Part shown: positions 1 to 9,239 of the stretch, piece by piece
How the letters are laid out: each line of letters begins with the position of its first letter
How positions within the stretch are numbered: position 1 is the first letter of the stretch
From: Bog-756 sp963741055
GTDB taxonomy: Bacteria > Actinomycetota > Acidimicrobiia > Acidimicrobiales > RAAP-2
DNA length: 64,000 nt
NCBI GenBank assembly: GCA_963741055.1
Contig: CAVUGU010000010.1
Span: 62,001-126,000, forward strand
Reading direction: 5' to 3'
Notes under the pieces: generated by a model
The model's input: the letters and a program-made list of their open reading frames with translations, nothing else
Database searches by the model: none
Told to the model about the DNA's origin: nothing
Position numbers and translations under genes: made by a program

Positions 1-490
1 CAACTTGGTGACCCGAAGGGTCAGCTCCTCGACGGTGCCGGTGATCCCGGCGGTCTGCCCGGGCACAGAGAGCTTGATCACGTCACCGAAGGAGAATTGG
101 TGCTCCGCGAAGAGGAAGAAACCTGCCAGCAGGTCGCCGACCATCTGCTGCGCGCCGAAACCGAGCCCGATGCCGATCACGGTCGCGGGTGCAACCAACG
201 TGGTGAGCGGGATGCCCAATCGATCGAAGGCGAGGATGGCGGCGATGAAGTAGACGAGCGCGACCACCACCCACTCGACCGCCTCGCTGATCGCTCGCGA
301 GCGCTTGAGCGACTCGGAGGCAAGCGCTCCCGACTCGATCTGGCGCCGCATCTGGAGGTCGATCCAGGCGCGCCGGCGCGCCCCCAGCCAGTGGGCGAAG
401 CGAACGACCAGGCCCGCACCGAGGAGCAGCACGATGACCGGCAGCAGATGGTCTTGGAACCAGTTGTGCGGGATCCGGGAAAATTACCAT
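1..490 (-). CDS. MscS-family small-conductance mechanosensitive channel, C-terminus beyond the window
   Basis: Reading leftward, the protein runs through a hydrophobic N-terminal helix, a charged linker, a second membrane segment and the MscS pore and beta-domain signature (GFGAQQMVGDLLAG, then FSFGDVI and TGTVEELTLR). These are the pore-lining TM3 glycines and the start of the cytoplasmic beta domain that gate solute release in hypo-osmotic shock. The frame is open from base 1 to a TAA at 484-486. The best ATG (490) lies one frame off, so either translation begins at an internal GTG (432) or a single-base indel sits between about 465 and 485. The C-terminal vestibule is outside the window. 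The family is clear; the start is uncertain. Confidence 0.8.
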
Positions 491-530
491 CGCCGGTCTC
501 GAACCCTCCGGGCCCGGCCGATCGGCAGGT

Positions 531-776
531 TCAGTCGGAGGGCCAGTCCTCGATGGCGTCGGGGGTCGGGTCCTCGACGGTGCCGGAGGGCCAGTTCGCG
601 ACGGAGAAGGCGTCGACGATCATGTGATCGCACGACTCGCTCTTGCGAAGCGACCACCGGACGAAGACCGGCGGCCGCTCACCCTCTTCCAGCCGTTCGG
701 GCATCAGTTCGCCGCAACGAGGACACCGGGTGAAACGGATGTCGATGCTCTCGCCGGGGTCCGGGCTCACGACCAC
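531..776 (-). CDS. small hypothetical protein with a CPRCG motif
   Basis: An 81-residue protein starting at GTG 776. The N-terminal third carries a single zinc-knuckle-like CPRCG followed by ELMPERLEEG; later there is a lone SESCDH, so a four-cysteine/histidine metal site is conceivable. The rest is acidic with many prolines. No membrane segment or signal peptide is seen. It lies upstream of the MscS gene on the same strand with a gap of about 40 bases, so the two may share a transcript. Function not recognised. Confidence 0.5.
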   Translation of the reverse strand: MVVSPDPGESIDIRFTRCPRCGELMPERLEEGERPPVFVRWSLRKSESCDHMIVDAFSVANWPSGTVEDPTPDAIEDWPSD

Positions 777-848
777 AAGCTAGGGGTAGCAGAGCGCTGC
801 GGCCGACATGGCACCGAGAACGCCGACACCGACGCTGCGCCCGAACGT

Positions 849-1076
849 CTACCCGTAGTGGGACACGTTGGGCCTCGTCGCTCCGTCCTGGCAGGCGTGG
901 TCGCCGGTGTGGTCGATCGGGAGGGAGCAGTAGTGGAAGATGAGGTCACTCGGGGTCGGTACCGGCACCTTGACCGGCCAATACCACCCGCACACCTCGT
1001 CGCTCTTTTGCTTTCGCCGCGCCTTGCGGGAGGCGGGACACCGCTTGGGATCACGATCCTCCGTCATCGCCGCCAC
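849..1076 (-). CDS. small cysteine/histidine-rich hypothetical protein
   Basis: A 75-residue protein, GTG start at 1076 or internal ATG at 1067. The basic N-terminus (RKARRKQK) is followed by CGWYW and then CSLPIDHTGDHAC, a C-x(5)-H-x(3)-H-x-C arrangement seen in many small actinobacterial proteins of unknown function that probably bind zinc. Its direction matches the 531-776 gene. Function not recognised; its reality rests on the compact Cys/His motif. Confidence 0.45.
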   Translation of the reverse strand: MAAMTEDRDPKRCPASRKARRKQKSDEVCGWYWPVKVPVPTPSDLIFHYCSLPIDHTGDHACQDGATRPNVSHYG

Positions 1077-1161
1077 GGTACCTCCGAGTCGTCGAAAGGC
1101 AGTCGCGCCACGAACCGGAGATCAGGGCATCCAGCAGAGAATCCCTCGTACGATCGTTGCA

Positions 1162-1329
1162 ATGGACACCATGCGCTTGGTCGTCATCGGGCCCGACGCC
1201 GACCCGATCTTCCCGCTCGAGGCCGTGTCGTACACGGTCTGGGCCGACGGACGACTGGAAGTGGCGTTGGGGGAAGGCGGCGTCAGAAGCTTCGAAGTGG
1301 AGGAATGGGCGGACGTCGTCCGCTGCTAG
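1162..1329 (+). CDS. small hypothetical protein (55 aa)
   Basis: Starts at ATG 1162 and ends with TAG at 1327-1329. The sequence is acidic and evenly amphipathic with short beta-like segments (MRLVVIGPDADPIF, then YTVWADGRLEVAL), ending in WADVVRC. There is no membrane segment. A longer reading upstream in the same frame looks like arginine/serine-rich noise, so the internal ATG is preferred. Function not recognised. Confidence 0.4.
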   Translation: MDTMRLVVIGPDADPIFPLEAVSYTVWADGRLEVALGEGGVRSFEVEEWADVVRC

Positions 1330-1472
1330 GCGCTTTCGTCGACGGGTTCACATCGGTACGTCGATCACGGCGATCAGGACTGATCGGAAGACACGCGACG
1401 CGGTGGGGACGAATGCCGCCGTCCTGCGCCACGAGCTGACGTCTCGCTGGGTGACCGGGTCATAATGGCTCG

Positions 1473-1673
1473 GTGGTGGCCAAGTACCGCCGGGGTTACA
1501 CGGGTCGGGATTTCCACGTGACAGGAGGCCATGAGGCCGAGGCCCATGCGGCCGAGCGAGCCAAGGGTCCGCCCAACCGGCTCCAGATGTGGATACTGAG
1601 ACGACTGGGGTTGAAGAGAGGGACCCGGCCTCCGACTGACCCGGAACGTGGGGGACCCCACCACCCGAGCTGA
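1473..1673 (+). CDS. possible small hypothetical protein (66 aa)
   Basis: Starts GTG at 1473. The N-terminal half (VAKYRRGYTGRDFHVTGGHE) reads like ordinary protein and then becomes basic (WILRRLGLKRG) with a proline-rich end. No family is recognised and there is no strong ribosome binding site. It could be a chance reading frame. If it is not a gene, 1330-1873 is a non-coding stretch of about 540 bases. Confidence 0.3.
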   Translation: MVAKYRRGYTGRDFHVTGGHEAEAHAAERAKGPPNRLQMWILRRLGLKRGTRPPTDPERGGPHHPS

Positions 1674-1679
1674 TCTCGC

Positions 1680-1873
1680 AGGCGCCGCGAGCCGCGGGAG
1701 CTCTTGGCGCAACACGCAGAGACCCAGAAGCGGAAGAAACGCCGTCTGCGTCGAAAATCGCCCCCGCCAGGGCCTTCGATCCAACGCCACCGCTCTGGGC
1801 TTTGCACCCGAAGCCCAGGCTGGGCGGTGATTGAGGTGCAAAGCCGCGGAGGACCATAAGGCCGTGGAGCCCC
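1680..1873. other. non-coding stretch with nested inverted repeats
   Basis: No convincing gene on either strand. It holds the nested inverted repeat at 1799-1844 and one of two copies of a 16-base repeat (see separate entries). The right-hand end abuts the 3' end of the leftward gene at 1874, so the structure may act as its terminator. Confidence 0.5.
1799..1844. repeat. nested inverted repeat (hairpin inside a 10-base inverted repeat)
   Basis: GCTTTGCACC at 1799-1808 pairs perfectly with GGTGCAAAGC at 1835-1844. Inside the loop, GCCCAG/CTGGGC (1813-1825) forms a second small palindrome around a single G. It lies just downstream of the leftward gene 1874-2107, so it could be a stem-loop terminator. 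The related words GTGCAAA and GTGCAAC recur at 2130-2176 upstream of the amidohydrolase. Confidence 0.55.
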
Positions 1874-2107
1874 TCAACCCAGGGTCGAGGGTGGTGCCTC
1901 CGGATCGCGCTTCCGCCGTCGCGGGTGGATCGCCCGAAAGGTGATCCAGACGCCAGCAAGAACGAGAACCAGGCCGCCGACTCCAATTTGGTCGGCTCCC
2001 GCGCCCCCTCCCGCCTCCGCCCGCACCTGGTCCGCGCCGAACGCAATCCAGGCTCCGAGGAAGGCCAGTACTCCGCCTGCGATGCCAACGACGATCCTTC
2101 GTGGCAC
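1874..2107 (-). CDS. small two-helix membrane protein
   Basis: A 77-residue protein starting at ATG 2107. Two hydrophobic segments are visible: residues about 6-26 (IVVGIAGGVLAFLGAWIAF) and about 41-60 (IGVGGLVLVLAGVWITF). They are joined by a glycine-rich loop and followed by a basic cytoplasmic tail (HPRRRKRD). It looks like a typical small actinobacterial integral membrane protein of unknown role. It is transcribed away from the amidohydrolase, so 2108-2287 is a divergent promoter region. Confidence 0.55.
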   Translation of the reverse strand: MPRRIVVGIAGGVLAFLGAWIAFGADQVRAEAGGGAGADQIGVGGLVLVLAGVWITFRAIHPRRRKRDPEAPPSTLG

Positions 2108-2287
2108 TCAATCAGTCAACCAGGGTTTTTGGTGCAAATGACCGCTTTTAAGTGCAACAAGTCGTTTGGGTGCAACGCCACCGCTCTGCCATAAGCTGAC
2201 GCTCTGTCAGCTCCGGGGCCGACCACCCGGGCGCCCGCCGAATCCGCGCGGAGAACAGACCACCCTGGTCAGGAGGGGACGCAACCC

Positions 2288-4021
2288 ATGCTCGACTACG
2301 TCATCCGCAACGGCCGGGTCGTCGACGGCACCGGAAGCCCCGCCCGGCGGGCCGACATCGGCGTGAAGGACGGCCGGATCGTGGCGATCGGCGAGGTCAC
2401 CGACCGCGGGACCACCGAGCTCGACGCCGAGGGCCTGGTGGTGGCGCCGGGGATCGTCGACCCGCACACCCACTACGACGCCCAGCTGTTCTGGGACCCG
2501 ACCGCGTCACCGTCCAACCTCCACGGGGTCACCACCGTCATCGGTGGCAACTGCGGGTTCACCCTCGCCCCGATCAAGGAGAAGGACCACGACTACATCC
2601 GCCGGATGATGGCCAAGGTCGAGGGCATGCCGCTCGTCGCGCTCGAGGACGGTCTCCCCTGGGACTGGACCAGCTTCGACCAGTACCTCGCCCGCCTCGA
2701 AGGACGCCTCGGCGTCAACGCGGGCTTCCTCGTCGGGCACTGTGCGCTCCGGCGCTTCGTGATGGGCTCGGAGCGGGGGGCAGAGGTCGCCTCCGACGAG
2801 GAGATCGCCGAGATGAGCCGACTGCTCTCCGAGTCGCTCGAAGCCGGGGGTCTCGGTTTCTCCTCGTCGCAGTCGCGAACCCACTCCGACGGCGACGGCA
2901 ACCCGATCTCGTCGCGCAATGCCGACCGTCGCGAGATGCTCGCCTTCTGCGAGGTGGTGCGCGACCACCCGGGGACGACGCTCGAGTACATCACGAACGG
3001 CTGCCTCGACGCGTTCTCCGACGACGAGATCGACCTCATGGTCGCCATGACCACGACCGCGCATCGGCCGCTCAACTGGAACCTCTTGACGATCGACTCG
3101 CGCGCGCCGGAAAAGACCGCCCGCCAGCTCGAGGCCTCCCGCACGGCGGCGGAGGCCGGTGGCCGGATCGTCGCTCTCACCATGCCCACGCTCGTCCCGA
3201 TGAACATGAGCTTCCGCACCCACTGCGCGCTCTTCTTGATCCCCGGATGGGGTGACGTGATGGGGCTCCCTCCCGAACAGCGGATGGAGCAGCTGCGCGA
3301 CCCCGGGGTGCGGGCACGCCTCGACGATGCGGCCCACTCCGACGCGGCAGGCGTCTTCCGACGACTCTCCAACTGGTCGAACTACATCATCGGGGACACC
3401 TACGCACCGGAGAACAAGAGTTTCAGCTGGCGTGACGTGGGCTCGATCGCCGCCGAGGAGAACAAGGCCCCCTTCGACGCGCTCCTCGACCTGGTCATCG
3501 CCGACGACCTCCGCACGGTGCTCTGGCCCAAGGCCTCCGACGGCGACGACGCGTCGTGGCGGGCGCGGGTCGAGGTGTGGGAGGACCCCGGGGCCATGAT
3601 CGGTGGTTCCGACGCCGGCGCGCACCTCGACCGGATGTGCGGGTCGAATTACCCGACGTCGTTTCTCGGTGACTGTCTGCGCAACCGCAAGCTGGTGCCA
3701 CTCGAGCGCGCGGTCCAGATGATGACGACCGAGCCCGCCGCGCTCTTCGGGATCCGTGACCGCGGTCGCATCGCGGAGGGCTACCACGCCGACCTCTTCG
3801 TCTTCGACCCCGAGACGGTCGGCTCGGAACCGGCGACGCTCGTCAACGACCTCCCCGGCGGCAGCCCGCGTCTCATCGCCGACCCGATCGGCGTGGTACG
3901 GGTGCTGGTCAACGGGGTCGAGATCGTGTCCGACGGGAAGCCGACCGGGAATCTGCCGGGCGCGCTGCTGCGATCGGGCAGCGACACCGACACCGTCGAC
4001 CCTGCGACAGCACGTTCGTGA
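2288..4021 (+). CDS. N-acyl-D-amino-acid deacylase-family amidohydrolase
   Basis: A 577-residue metal-dependent amidohydrolase of the D-aminoacylase group, which removes the acyl group from N-acyl-D-amino acids or related amides in the cytoplasm. Visible features: the N-terminal beta segment (RNGRVVDGTG), the metal-binding PHTHYDAQ at about residue 61, GVTTVIGGNCGFTLAPI, a later GHCALR, the catalytic aspartate in GGSDAGAHLDRM at about 438, and the C-terminal TEPAALFGIRDRGRI and ADLFVFD segments that close the urease-like beta sandwich. Length is normal for the family. A strong ribosome site (AGGAGGGG) lies 10 bases before ATG 2288. It is followed after 33 bases by the aldehyde dehydrogenase, suggesting one transcript. 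The exact substrate cannot be told. Confidence 0.85.
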   Translation: MLDYVIRNGRVVDGTGSPARRADIGVKDGRIVAIGEVTDRGTTELDAEGLVVAPGIVDPHTHYDAQLFWDPTASPSNLHGVTTVIGGNCGFTLAPIKEKDHDYIRRMMAKVEGMPLVALEDGLPWDWTSFDQYLARLEGRLGVNAGFLVGHCALRRFVMGSERGAEVASDEEIAEMSRLLSESLEAGGLGFSSSQSRTHSDGDGNPISSRNADRREMLAFCEVVRDHPGTTLEYITNGCLDAFSDDEIDLMVAMTTTAHRPLNWNLLTIDSRAPEKTARQLEASRTAAEAGGRIVALTMPTLVPMNMSFRTHCALFLIPGWGDVMGLPPEQRMEQLRDPGVRARLDDAAHSDAAGVFRRLSNWSNYIIGDTYAPENKSFSWRDVGSIAAEENKAPFDALLDLVIADDLRTVLWPKASDGDDASWRARVEVWEDPGAMIGGSDAGAHLDRMCGSNYPTSFLGDCLRNRKLVPLERAVQMMTTEPAALFGIRDRGRIAEGYHADLFVFDPETVGSEPATLVNDLPGGSPRLIADPIGVVRVLVNGVEIVSDGKPTGNLPGALLRSGSDTDTVDPATARS

Positions 4022-4054
4022 CCCGGTCGGGTCGCGACAGGAAGGAGACCCATC

Positions 4055-5523
4055 GTGGGTAGTCAGGTCAGAAGAGACGAGCCGCAACTGCTCATCGACG
4101 GCAAGTGGGTCGATTCGGGCGACGGCACCTACGACGTGGTCAACCCCGCCACCGAGGAAGTGGTCGGCCAGGCGCCGAACGCCTCGGTCGCCGACGCCGA
4201 GGCCGCGGCCGCCGCGGCCCGGGCCGCCTTCCCGGCGTGGGCGGCTACCCCCGCAGAGGAGCGTCTCGCCCTGCTCAAGGCAGCCGCCACGGCGATCCGC
4301 GCCAAGAACGAGGAGCTGGTGCCCCTGGTCATCGCCGAGACGGGCGCCACCGCCTCGGTCGGCTCGCGGATGCAGGTGCCGGTGAGCGCGGACCGCTTCG
4401 ACCGGTATTCACGGGACATTCGCCACGTGCAGGAGTCGATGCTGCCGCCGATCGCCACCGCGGCGACCCCGCTCGCACCGGGAGGCCTGATCAGCGCACT
4501 CGCCTACCGTCAACCGGTCGGCGTGGTCGCGGCCATCGCCAGCTACAACTTCCCGCTCACCAACATGGCCGGCAAGGTTGCCCCCGCCCTCGCGATGGGC
4601 AACACGGTGATCCTGAAGCCCGCCCCCAGGACCCACTGGCCGTGATCGAGCTCGCCCGGGTGCTCGACGAGGTCGGCATCCCTCCGGGCGTGGTCAACCT
4701 GCTCAACGCGCAGAGTCCCGAGCCCGCGTCGGTGCTCACCTCCTCGCCCGACGTCGACATGGTCTCGTTCACCGGGTCGACCGCGGTCGGTCAGCGCATT
4801 GCGGAAGCAGGCGCGCCGAGCATGAAGCGACTGCTGATGGAGCTCGGCGGGAAGGGCGCCGCGGTCGTCTTCGACGACGCCGATCTGAAGTCCGCCGTCG
4901 TGGCGATCGGATCGACCTTCGCCTTCCACTCCGGTCAGATCTGCACCGCCCCGACCCGGGCGGTGGTCCACCGGAGCATCTTCGAACAAGTGGTCGAGGG
5001 ACTGATGGCATTCGCCGGCCGGCTGAAGGTCGGTGACCCGACGGAAGCCGACACCGTGGTCGGACCGCTCATCACCGACGCGCACCGCACCCGGGTGCTC
5101 GGCTACATCGACGCCGGGCGTGCCGAAGGAGAGATCGTCGCCGGCGGCGGACGACCCGAGCATCTGGAGACTGGCTTCTACGTGGAGCCGACGCTGATCA
5201 CCGGAACCAACTCGATGAAGGCCGCCCGTGAGGAGATCTTCGGTCCGGTCGTCGTGGCCATCCCCTTCGACGACGAGGAGGAGGGCATCGCCATCGCCAA
5301 CGACTCCGAGTTCGGCCTCTACGACTACGTGTTCTCGGGTGACACCGCCCGCGCGTTCCGGGTGGCGAAGCAACTGCGTGCCGGCCACGTCGGCATCAAC
5401 ACGGCGCAGCGCAACATGGACGCACCCTTCGGCGGGTTCAAGATGAGCGGCATCGGTCGCGACGGCGGCGACTACGGGCTCGAGGCCTACTCCGAGCTGC
5501 AGTCGATCATCTGGTCCGGCTGA
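4055..5523 (+). CDS. NAD(P)-dependent aldehyde dehydrogenase (single-base frameshift at about 4623)
   Basis: Oxidises an aldehyde to the acid with NAD(P). The first part, from GTG 4055 (preceded by GGAAGGAG), gives the Rossmann-fold half ending NTVILKPAP. The second part, in another frame, continues QDPLAVIELARVLDEVGIPP with the catalytic glutamate in LLMELGGKG and the nucleophile in GQICTAPTR, then EEIFGPV and the C-terminal FGGFKMSGIGRDGG. The two halves join exactly if one C is restored to the C5 run at 4623-4627, giving about 489 residues, normal for the family. All catalytic parts are present, so the break is probably a sequencing error. The preceding amidohydrolase suggests the aldehyde arises from the same catabolic route. 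Confidence 0.88.
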
Positions 5524-7185
5524 ACCTGCCGGCGATTGCCATGGCAGCCTGGCTGCGCGTGGGCCCGCCGACCCGGTTTCTCTAGGATCCCGAAGAAGCC
5601 GGCGTCGTAGGCGAAGACGCCGCCGTCGGCGCCCACCAGCCAGTACCCGCCGGTCGAGTGGTCGGCCGCCATCCCGACGATCGGGGCCGCGAGCGAGAGA
5701 TCGCCCGCGCTCCCGTGGAAGTCCGCGTCGCCGAAGGAGAACACACCGCCGTCGGAGGCGACGAACCAGTAGCCGCTGCCGTTGCTGGTCGCGGCCATCC
5801 CGTTCACCGGCTGGTTGAGCTCGAGGCTGCCGGTCGAGCCGTAGAACGGAGCGTCGAAGGAGAAGATCCCGCCGTCGGACGCGACCAGCCAGTAACCCGA
5901 GGTGCCCTGGTCGCCGGCCATTCCGACGACCGGTTGGTTGAGGGGCTGGCCGCCCATCGATCCCTCGAAGGCGGCGTCACCGAAGGCGAACACACCGCCG
6001 TCGGACGCGACCAGCCAGTAACCCTTCCCGTCGGGCGTCGGCGCGATGCCGACGACCGGCGCATTGAGCGGCTGGCCGCCCATCGAACCGTAGAAGCCGG
6101 CGTCGCCGAAGGAGAAGATGCCGCCGTCGGACGCGACCAACCAGTAGCCCTTGCTGTCGGAGGTGGCCACGATGTGGGCGATCGGGGCGTTCAAGGCCTG
6201 GCCGCCCATCGAGCCGTAGTTGAGGGCGTCACCGTGGGGGGTCACCGATCCGCCCGCGGTCGCCATCCAGTAGCCCTTCCCGTCGGTGGTGGAGGCCAGC
6301 CCGACGACCGTGGTCGGAGAGGCACCGTTCGGCTCGCCCGGGACCGAGGCCACCGCGAAGGGATACGGGAACTGGCCGCCGGTAGTGGTCGTCTCGCCGT
6401 TCGGCCCGTACGTCTGACCGGGGCAGTAGACCGGGTCGCCCGACGGCGAGCCCGCGACGACCGGAGTCGCCGGCACCGGGTTTCCTTCCGAGTTCTGCGC
6501 GTACTGACGCGAGCTGGCCGAGGACAACGAGCCGTAGGCGTACCCGAACAGCTCGACGGTAAAGGCTTGGTTGCCGCTGCAGGTCACGCCGACCCCGACC
6601 GAGGTGTACGCGGCGCCGAGCTCGTTCTCGCGGTGGCCACTCGAAGCCATGTAGTCGGCGTTCATCCCGTCGGAGCCGTCCCCCGGCCAGAAGCCGTAGC
6701 CGCTGTCACCCGAGTTGGCTGCGAACGCGCAGACCTGGCCGGGCGAGGGTGACGAGCCACCCGGACCGCTACACGTGGTGAGCGGCGGATCCTCGACGAC
6801 GTTCTGCGACGCGATGTAGCTCGACCACGACTGAGCCTCCGCCTGAAGGCCGCCGTCGACCGAGAGCGAGGGGATGGGGATCGACGGCGTCGAGCGGGCC
6901 GCGCGCTCCGCGTTGATGCGGGCGACGAGGTCGGCCGAATACAGGGATCTCGACTTCGGGAAGTCCACCGGTGAACGGAAGTGCGACCGCGTGCGGTGTG
7001 GTGCGGACCGCCGACGGCGTGGCGGCACCTGCCGCGAGTACGAGCAGCCCGACCGCGATCGCGACGCCGATTCGAAAGCGCGGTACGCGGTTGGCGCCAG
7101 GTGTACGGCGCCTTCGTGGTTTCGGTCCGCGCCCCGCGCCCGGTGAGCCCTCGAGGGGTACGGCTTCGCTTCGGATGTCGTACAC
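5487..7185 (-). CDS. exported CAP-domain protein with six C-terminal GYWLVASDGG repeats (frameshift at about 6960)
   Basis: Starts GTG 7185 with a basic region and a signal/anchor helix (IGVAIAVGLLVLAAGAA). The frame then changes at about 6958-6962 (one extra base in a run of three) into the CAP/SCP domain: RINAERAARSTPSIPIP, SSYIASQNVVED, SSGHRENELGAAYTSVGVGV. The C-terminal half holds six tandem units of about 42 residues, each beginning GYW(L/M/F)V and containing DGG(I/V)FSFGDA and YGSMGGQPLN; such repeats probably form a beta-propeller or adhesive surface and are common in Acidimicrobiia exoproteins. The stop at 5487 overlaps the 3' end of the convergent aldehyde dehydrogenase by 37 bases. 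The protein is probably secreted or membrane-anchored; function is unknown. Confidence 0.75.
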
Positions 7186-7301
7186 GGTCGTGAGCCCCTC
7201 TAGGTTCGTGGCCAGTCTGGCATCCGGGCGGGTCCGGCTCCACTCAATCGGAGCCCGTCCTTCCGGACCTGTCTTCTCTATCGGCCGACCTCCGGCAAAA
7301 C

Positions 7302-8330
7302 ATGACCCGTTGCTTCGGCTACAACGGGTGCATGCCGGTGCCCGTACCCGAGGCGATTCCCGAAACCTTCTCCGAGCTGGCCAATCGCGTCTCCAACTGG
7401 GGACGGTGGGGTCCCGACGATCGGATCGGGACCCTCAACCTGATCGACCGGGCAGCCCGGCAACGAGGTACTTCGGCGGTGGTGGAAGGTACCGCATACC
7501 CCCTCGGGCTGCCCCTCTCCGAGGAGGAAGGCATCCAGATGGGATTCGTCCCCGGTCGGGTCAACCCGACCCGGACCATGGTCTGCGTGAACGAGCCGCT
7601 CAGTCCGGACCCGGCATGGATCTCCTCCTCCGAGGACGTGGTCACCATGGCGCTGCAGTGCGCGACCCACTGGGACGGCCTCGCGCACGTCTCCTACGGT
7701 GCGGGCCCCGACGGACTGCGGCTCTACAACGGTTACCCGGCGACGTCGGTCACCGATCGCGGCGCGGCGATCCTCGGCATCCAGCACGTCCGCACCCTGG
7801 TGTCGCGAGGGATCCTCCTCGACGTGGCGCGGGCGAAGGGCGTCCAGGTGCTCGAGCCCGGCTACCCGATCACCCCGGAGGACCTCGACGCCGCGTGCGA
7901 GCTCGGCGCGGTGGCCGTCGAACCCGGCGACGTGGTGCTGGTGCGCACCGGGCAGATGGTGCACCTCGCGCTCCCCGGCCGGCCCGGGCTCGGGGGCGCC
8001 GCGCCGGTGCGCGACCTCGTCGCCTACACCTGGCCGATGCCGGGACTGACCATGGCCACCGCGGTCTGGTTCCACGACCGTGACGTCGCGGCGGTCGCGA
8101 CCGACACCGTCGCCCTCGAGGTCTACCCCTGCGAGCGCGAGGACCTCTATCTCCCGGTGCACCTGCTCCATCTCGTCGAGATGGGGATGACCCAGGGCCA
8201 GAACTGGTTCCTCGACGAGCTCGCCGACGCGTGTGCCGCAGACGGGCGCTACACGTTCCTCCTCGACGCGACCCCGCTCCCCTTCACCGACGCGCTGGGA
8301 TCGCCGGTCAACCCGATCGCGTTGCGCTGA
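7302..8330 (+). CDS. cyclase-family (kynurenine formamidase-like) metal hydrolase
   Basis: A protein of up to 342 residues, with ATG at 7302 or more likely 7332 (MPVPVPEAIPETFSEL). It belongs to the PF04199 cyclase/formamidase family, which hydrolyses amides, lactones or polyketide intermediates at a metal centre. Visible: WGPDDRIGTLNLI, the metal-binding CATHWDGLAHVSYG (H-x(3)-D-x(2)-H), and VEPGDVVLVRTG. The C-terminal VHLLHLVEMGMTQGQNWFLD is typical of the longer actinobacterial branch. It is intact. It stands alone between a convergent TetR gene and the divergent CAP gene. Substrate unknown. Confidence 0.8.
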   Translation: MTRCFGYNGCMPVPVPEAIPETFSELANRVSNWGRWGPDDRIGTLNLIDRAARQRGTSAVVEGTAYPLGLPLSEEEGIQMGFVPGRVNPTRTMVCVNEPLSPDPAWISSSEDVVTMALQCATHWDGLAHVSYGAGPDGLRLYNGYPATSVTDRGAAILGIQHVRTLVSRGILLDVARAKGVQVLEPGYPITPEDLDAACELGAVAVEPGDVVLVRTGQMVHLALPGRPGLGGAAPVRDLVAYTWPMPGLTMATAVWFHDRDVAAVATDTVALEVYPCEREDLYLPVHLLHLVEMGMTQGQNWFLDELADACAADGRYTFLLDATPLPFTDALGSPVNPIALR

Positions 8331-8360
8331 GCGCTGCGCTGAGCGTTGCGCCGTTCGGGG

Positions 8361-9151
8361 CTACCGCTTGCCCCGCGGACTCGAGGCGGCCTTGGCCGAC
8401 GCGGCCCGCAACTGGGCGGTGCGGGCGCTCGCCGCGCCACCGCCGACCACCGGACCCGTCCGCGGAGGAGGGCTCTCCGAGCCGGGAACCCTGGCTCCCT
8501 TCGGAGCGGGCCGGCCGGTCACCGACCAGTGGAGCAGGCGTGCCTGGCTGTCGACGAGCGAGGCGGTGCGGATCCCCCAGAACTCGAAGCCGTAGCGGTG
8601 ACCGGCGACCTGGGCCAGCATCGCGATGAGGGTGCCGGCGGCCGCCATCGGATCCGAGCCGGCCGGAGAGTGACCGCCGCCGGTCGTCGCGATGACCTTG
8701 GCGAGGGTGACGGTGACCGCGTTGAGCGCCCGGACCCGAACCCCTGGAAACGCAGATCGCCCTCGACCGTGGTGAGCTCGACGACCCGGAAGACCGCCCG
8801 GTTGCGCTCCCAGTACTCCATGAACCCTTCGACGACCGCGACCGCGGTCGACCAACTGTGCGGCTCCGACCAGTCGCCGTCGACCAGCCCCGCGAGGACG
8901 CCCACCCCCTCGATGAGCTCCTCGGCGAGGACGGTGATCGCCGCCTCGACGTTCTCGAAGTACTGGTAGAAGGTCGCCGGCGAGGTGCCCGCCCGCTTCG
9001 CGATGTCGATCACCTTGATCGAGCGCCACGGTGTCGCGACGAGCATCTCGGCGGTGCACTCGAGGAGGCGCTGGCGGGTGGCGAGGCCCCGGCGCCCGGG
9101 GACCCTCCCGTCGGTGGTGGCGATGAGCTCGGGATCGTCGGCGACCGACAT
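8361..9151 (-). CDS. TetR-family transcriptional regulator (frameshift at 8741-8744)
   Basis: Starts ATG 9151 (MSVADDPEL). The N-terminal DNA-binding domain is complete: RQRLLECTAEMLVATPWRSI, VIDIAKRAGTSPATFYQYFEN, then the ligand-binding helices (WSTAVAVVEGFMEYWERN). The frame breaks after LRFQG. Restoring one G on the coding strand (C4 run at 8741-8744) continues into VTVTLAKVIATTGG and HRYGFEFWGIRTASLVDSQ and a proline/lysine-rich tail, about 263 residues in all. It diverges from the next TetR gene, leaving an 88-base shared promoter where either protein may bind. Ligand unknown. Confidence 0.8.
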
Positions 9152-9239
9152 CGGCACATGGTACCGACGGGTCCTCGGAAGTGACGGAGTGTCAGAATCG
9201 TCCTGGGCACGAAACCCCTGCAGAGTAGGGTGAAAGGCG

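Larger units (their letters stand above)
1782..2188 (+). repeat. 16-base direct repeat pair (1782-1797 and 2173-2188)
   Basis: CAACGCCACCGCTCTG occurs exactly at 1782-1797 and again at 2173-2188, flanking the small membrane-protein gene between them. The second copy lies about 100 bases upstream of the amidohydrolase start, within a run of TGCAA words. It may be a regulatory site or the trace of a small duplication. Confidence 0.5.

Noticed and set aside
1348..2111. Long minus-strand frames over 1348-2111
   Set aside because: Arg/Ser/Pro-rich with no domain, in different frames from the credible small membrane protein at 1874-2107.
9152..9239. TGAC-N5-GTCA words between the two TetR genes as an operator
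   Set aside because: The arms are only four bases; too short to claim, although an operator for one or both regulators is expected in this gap.
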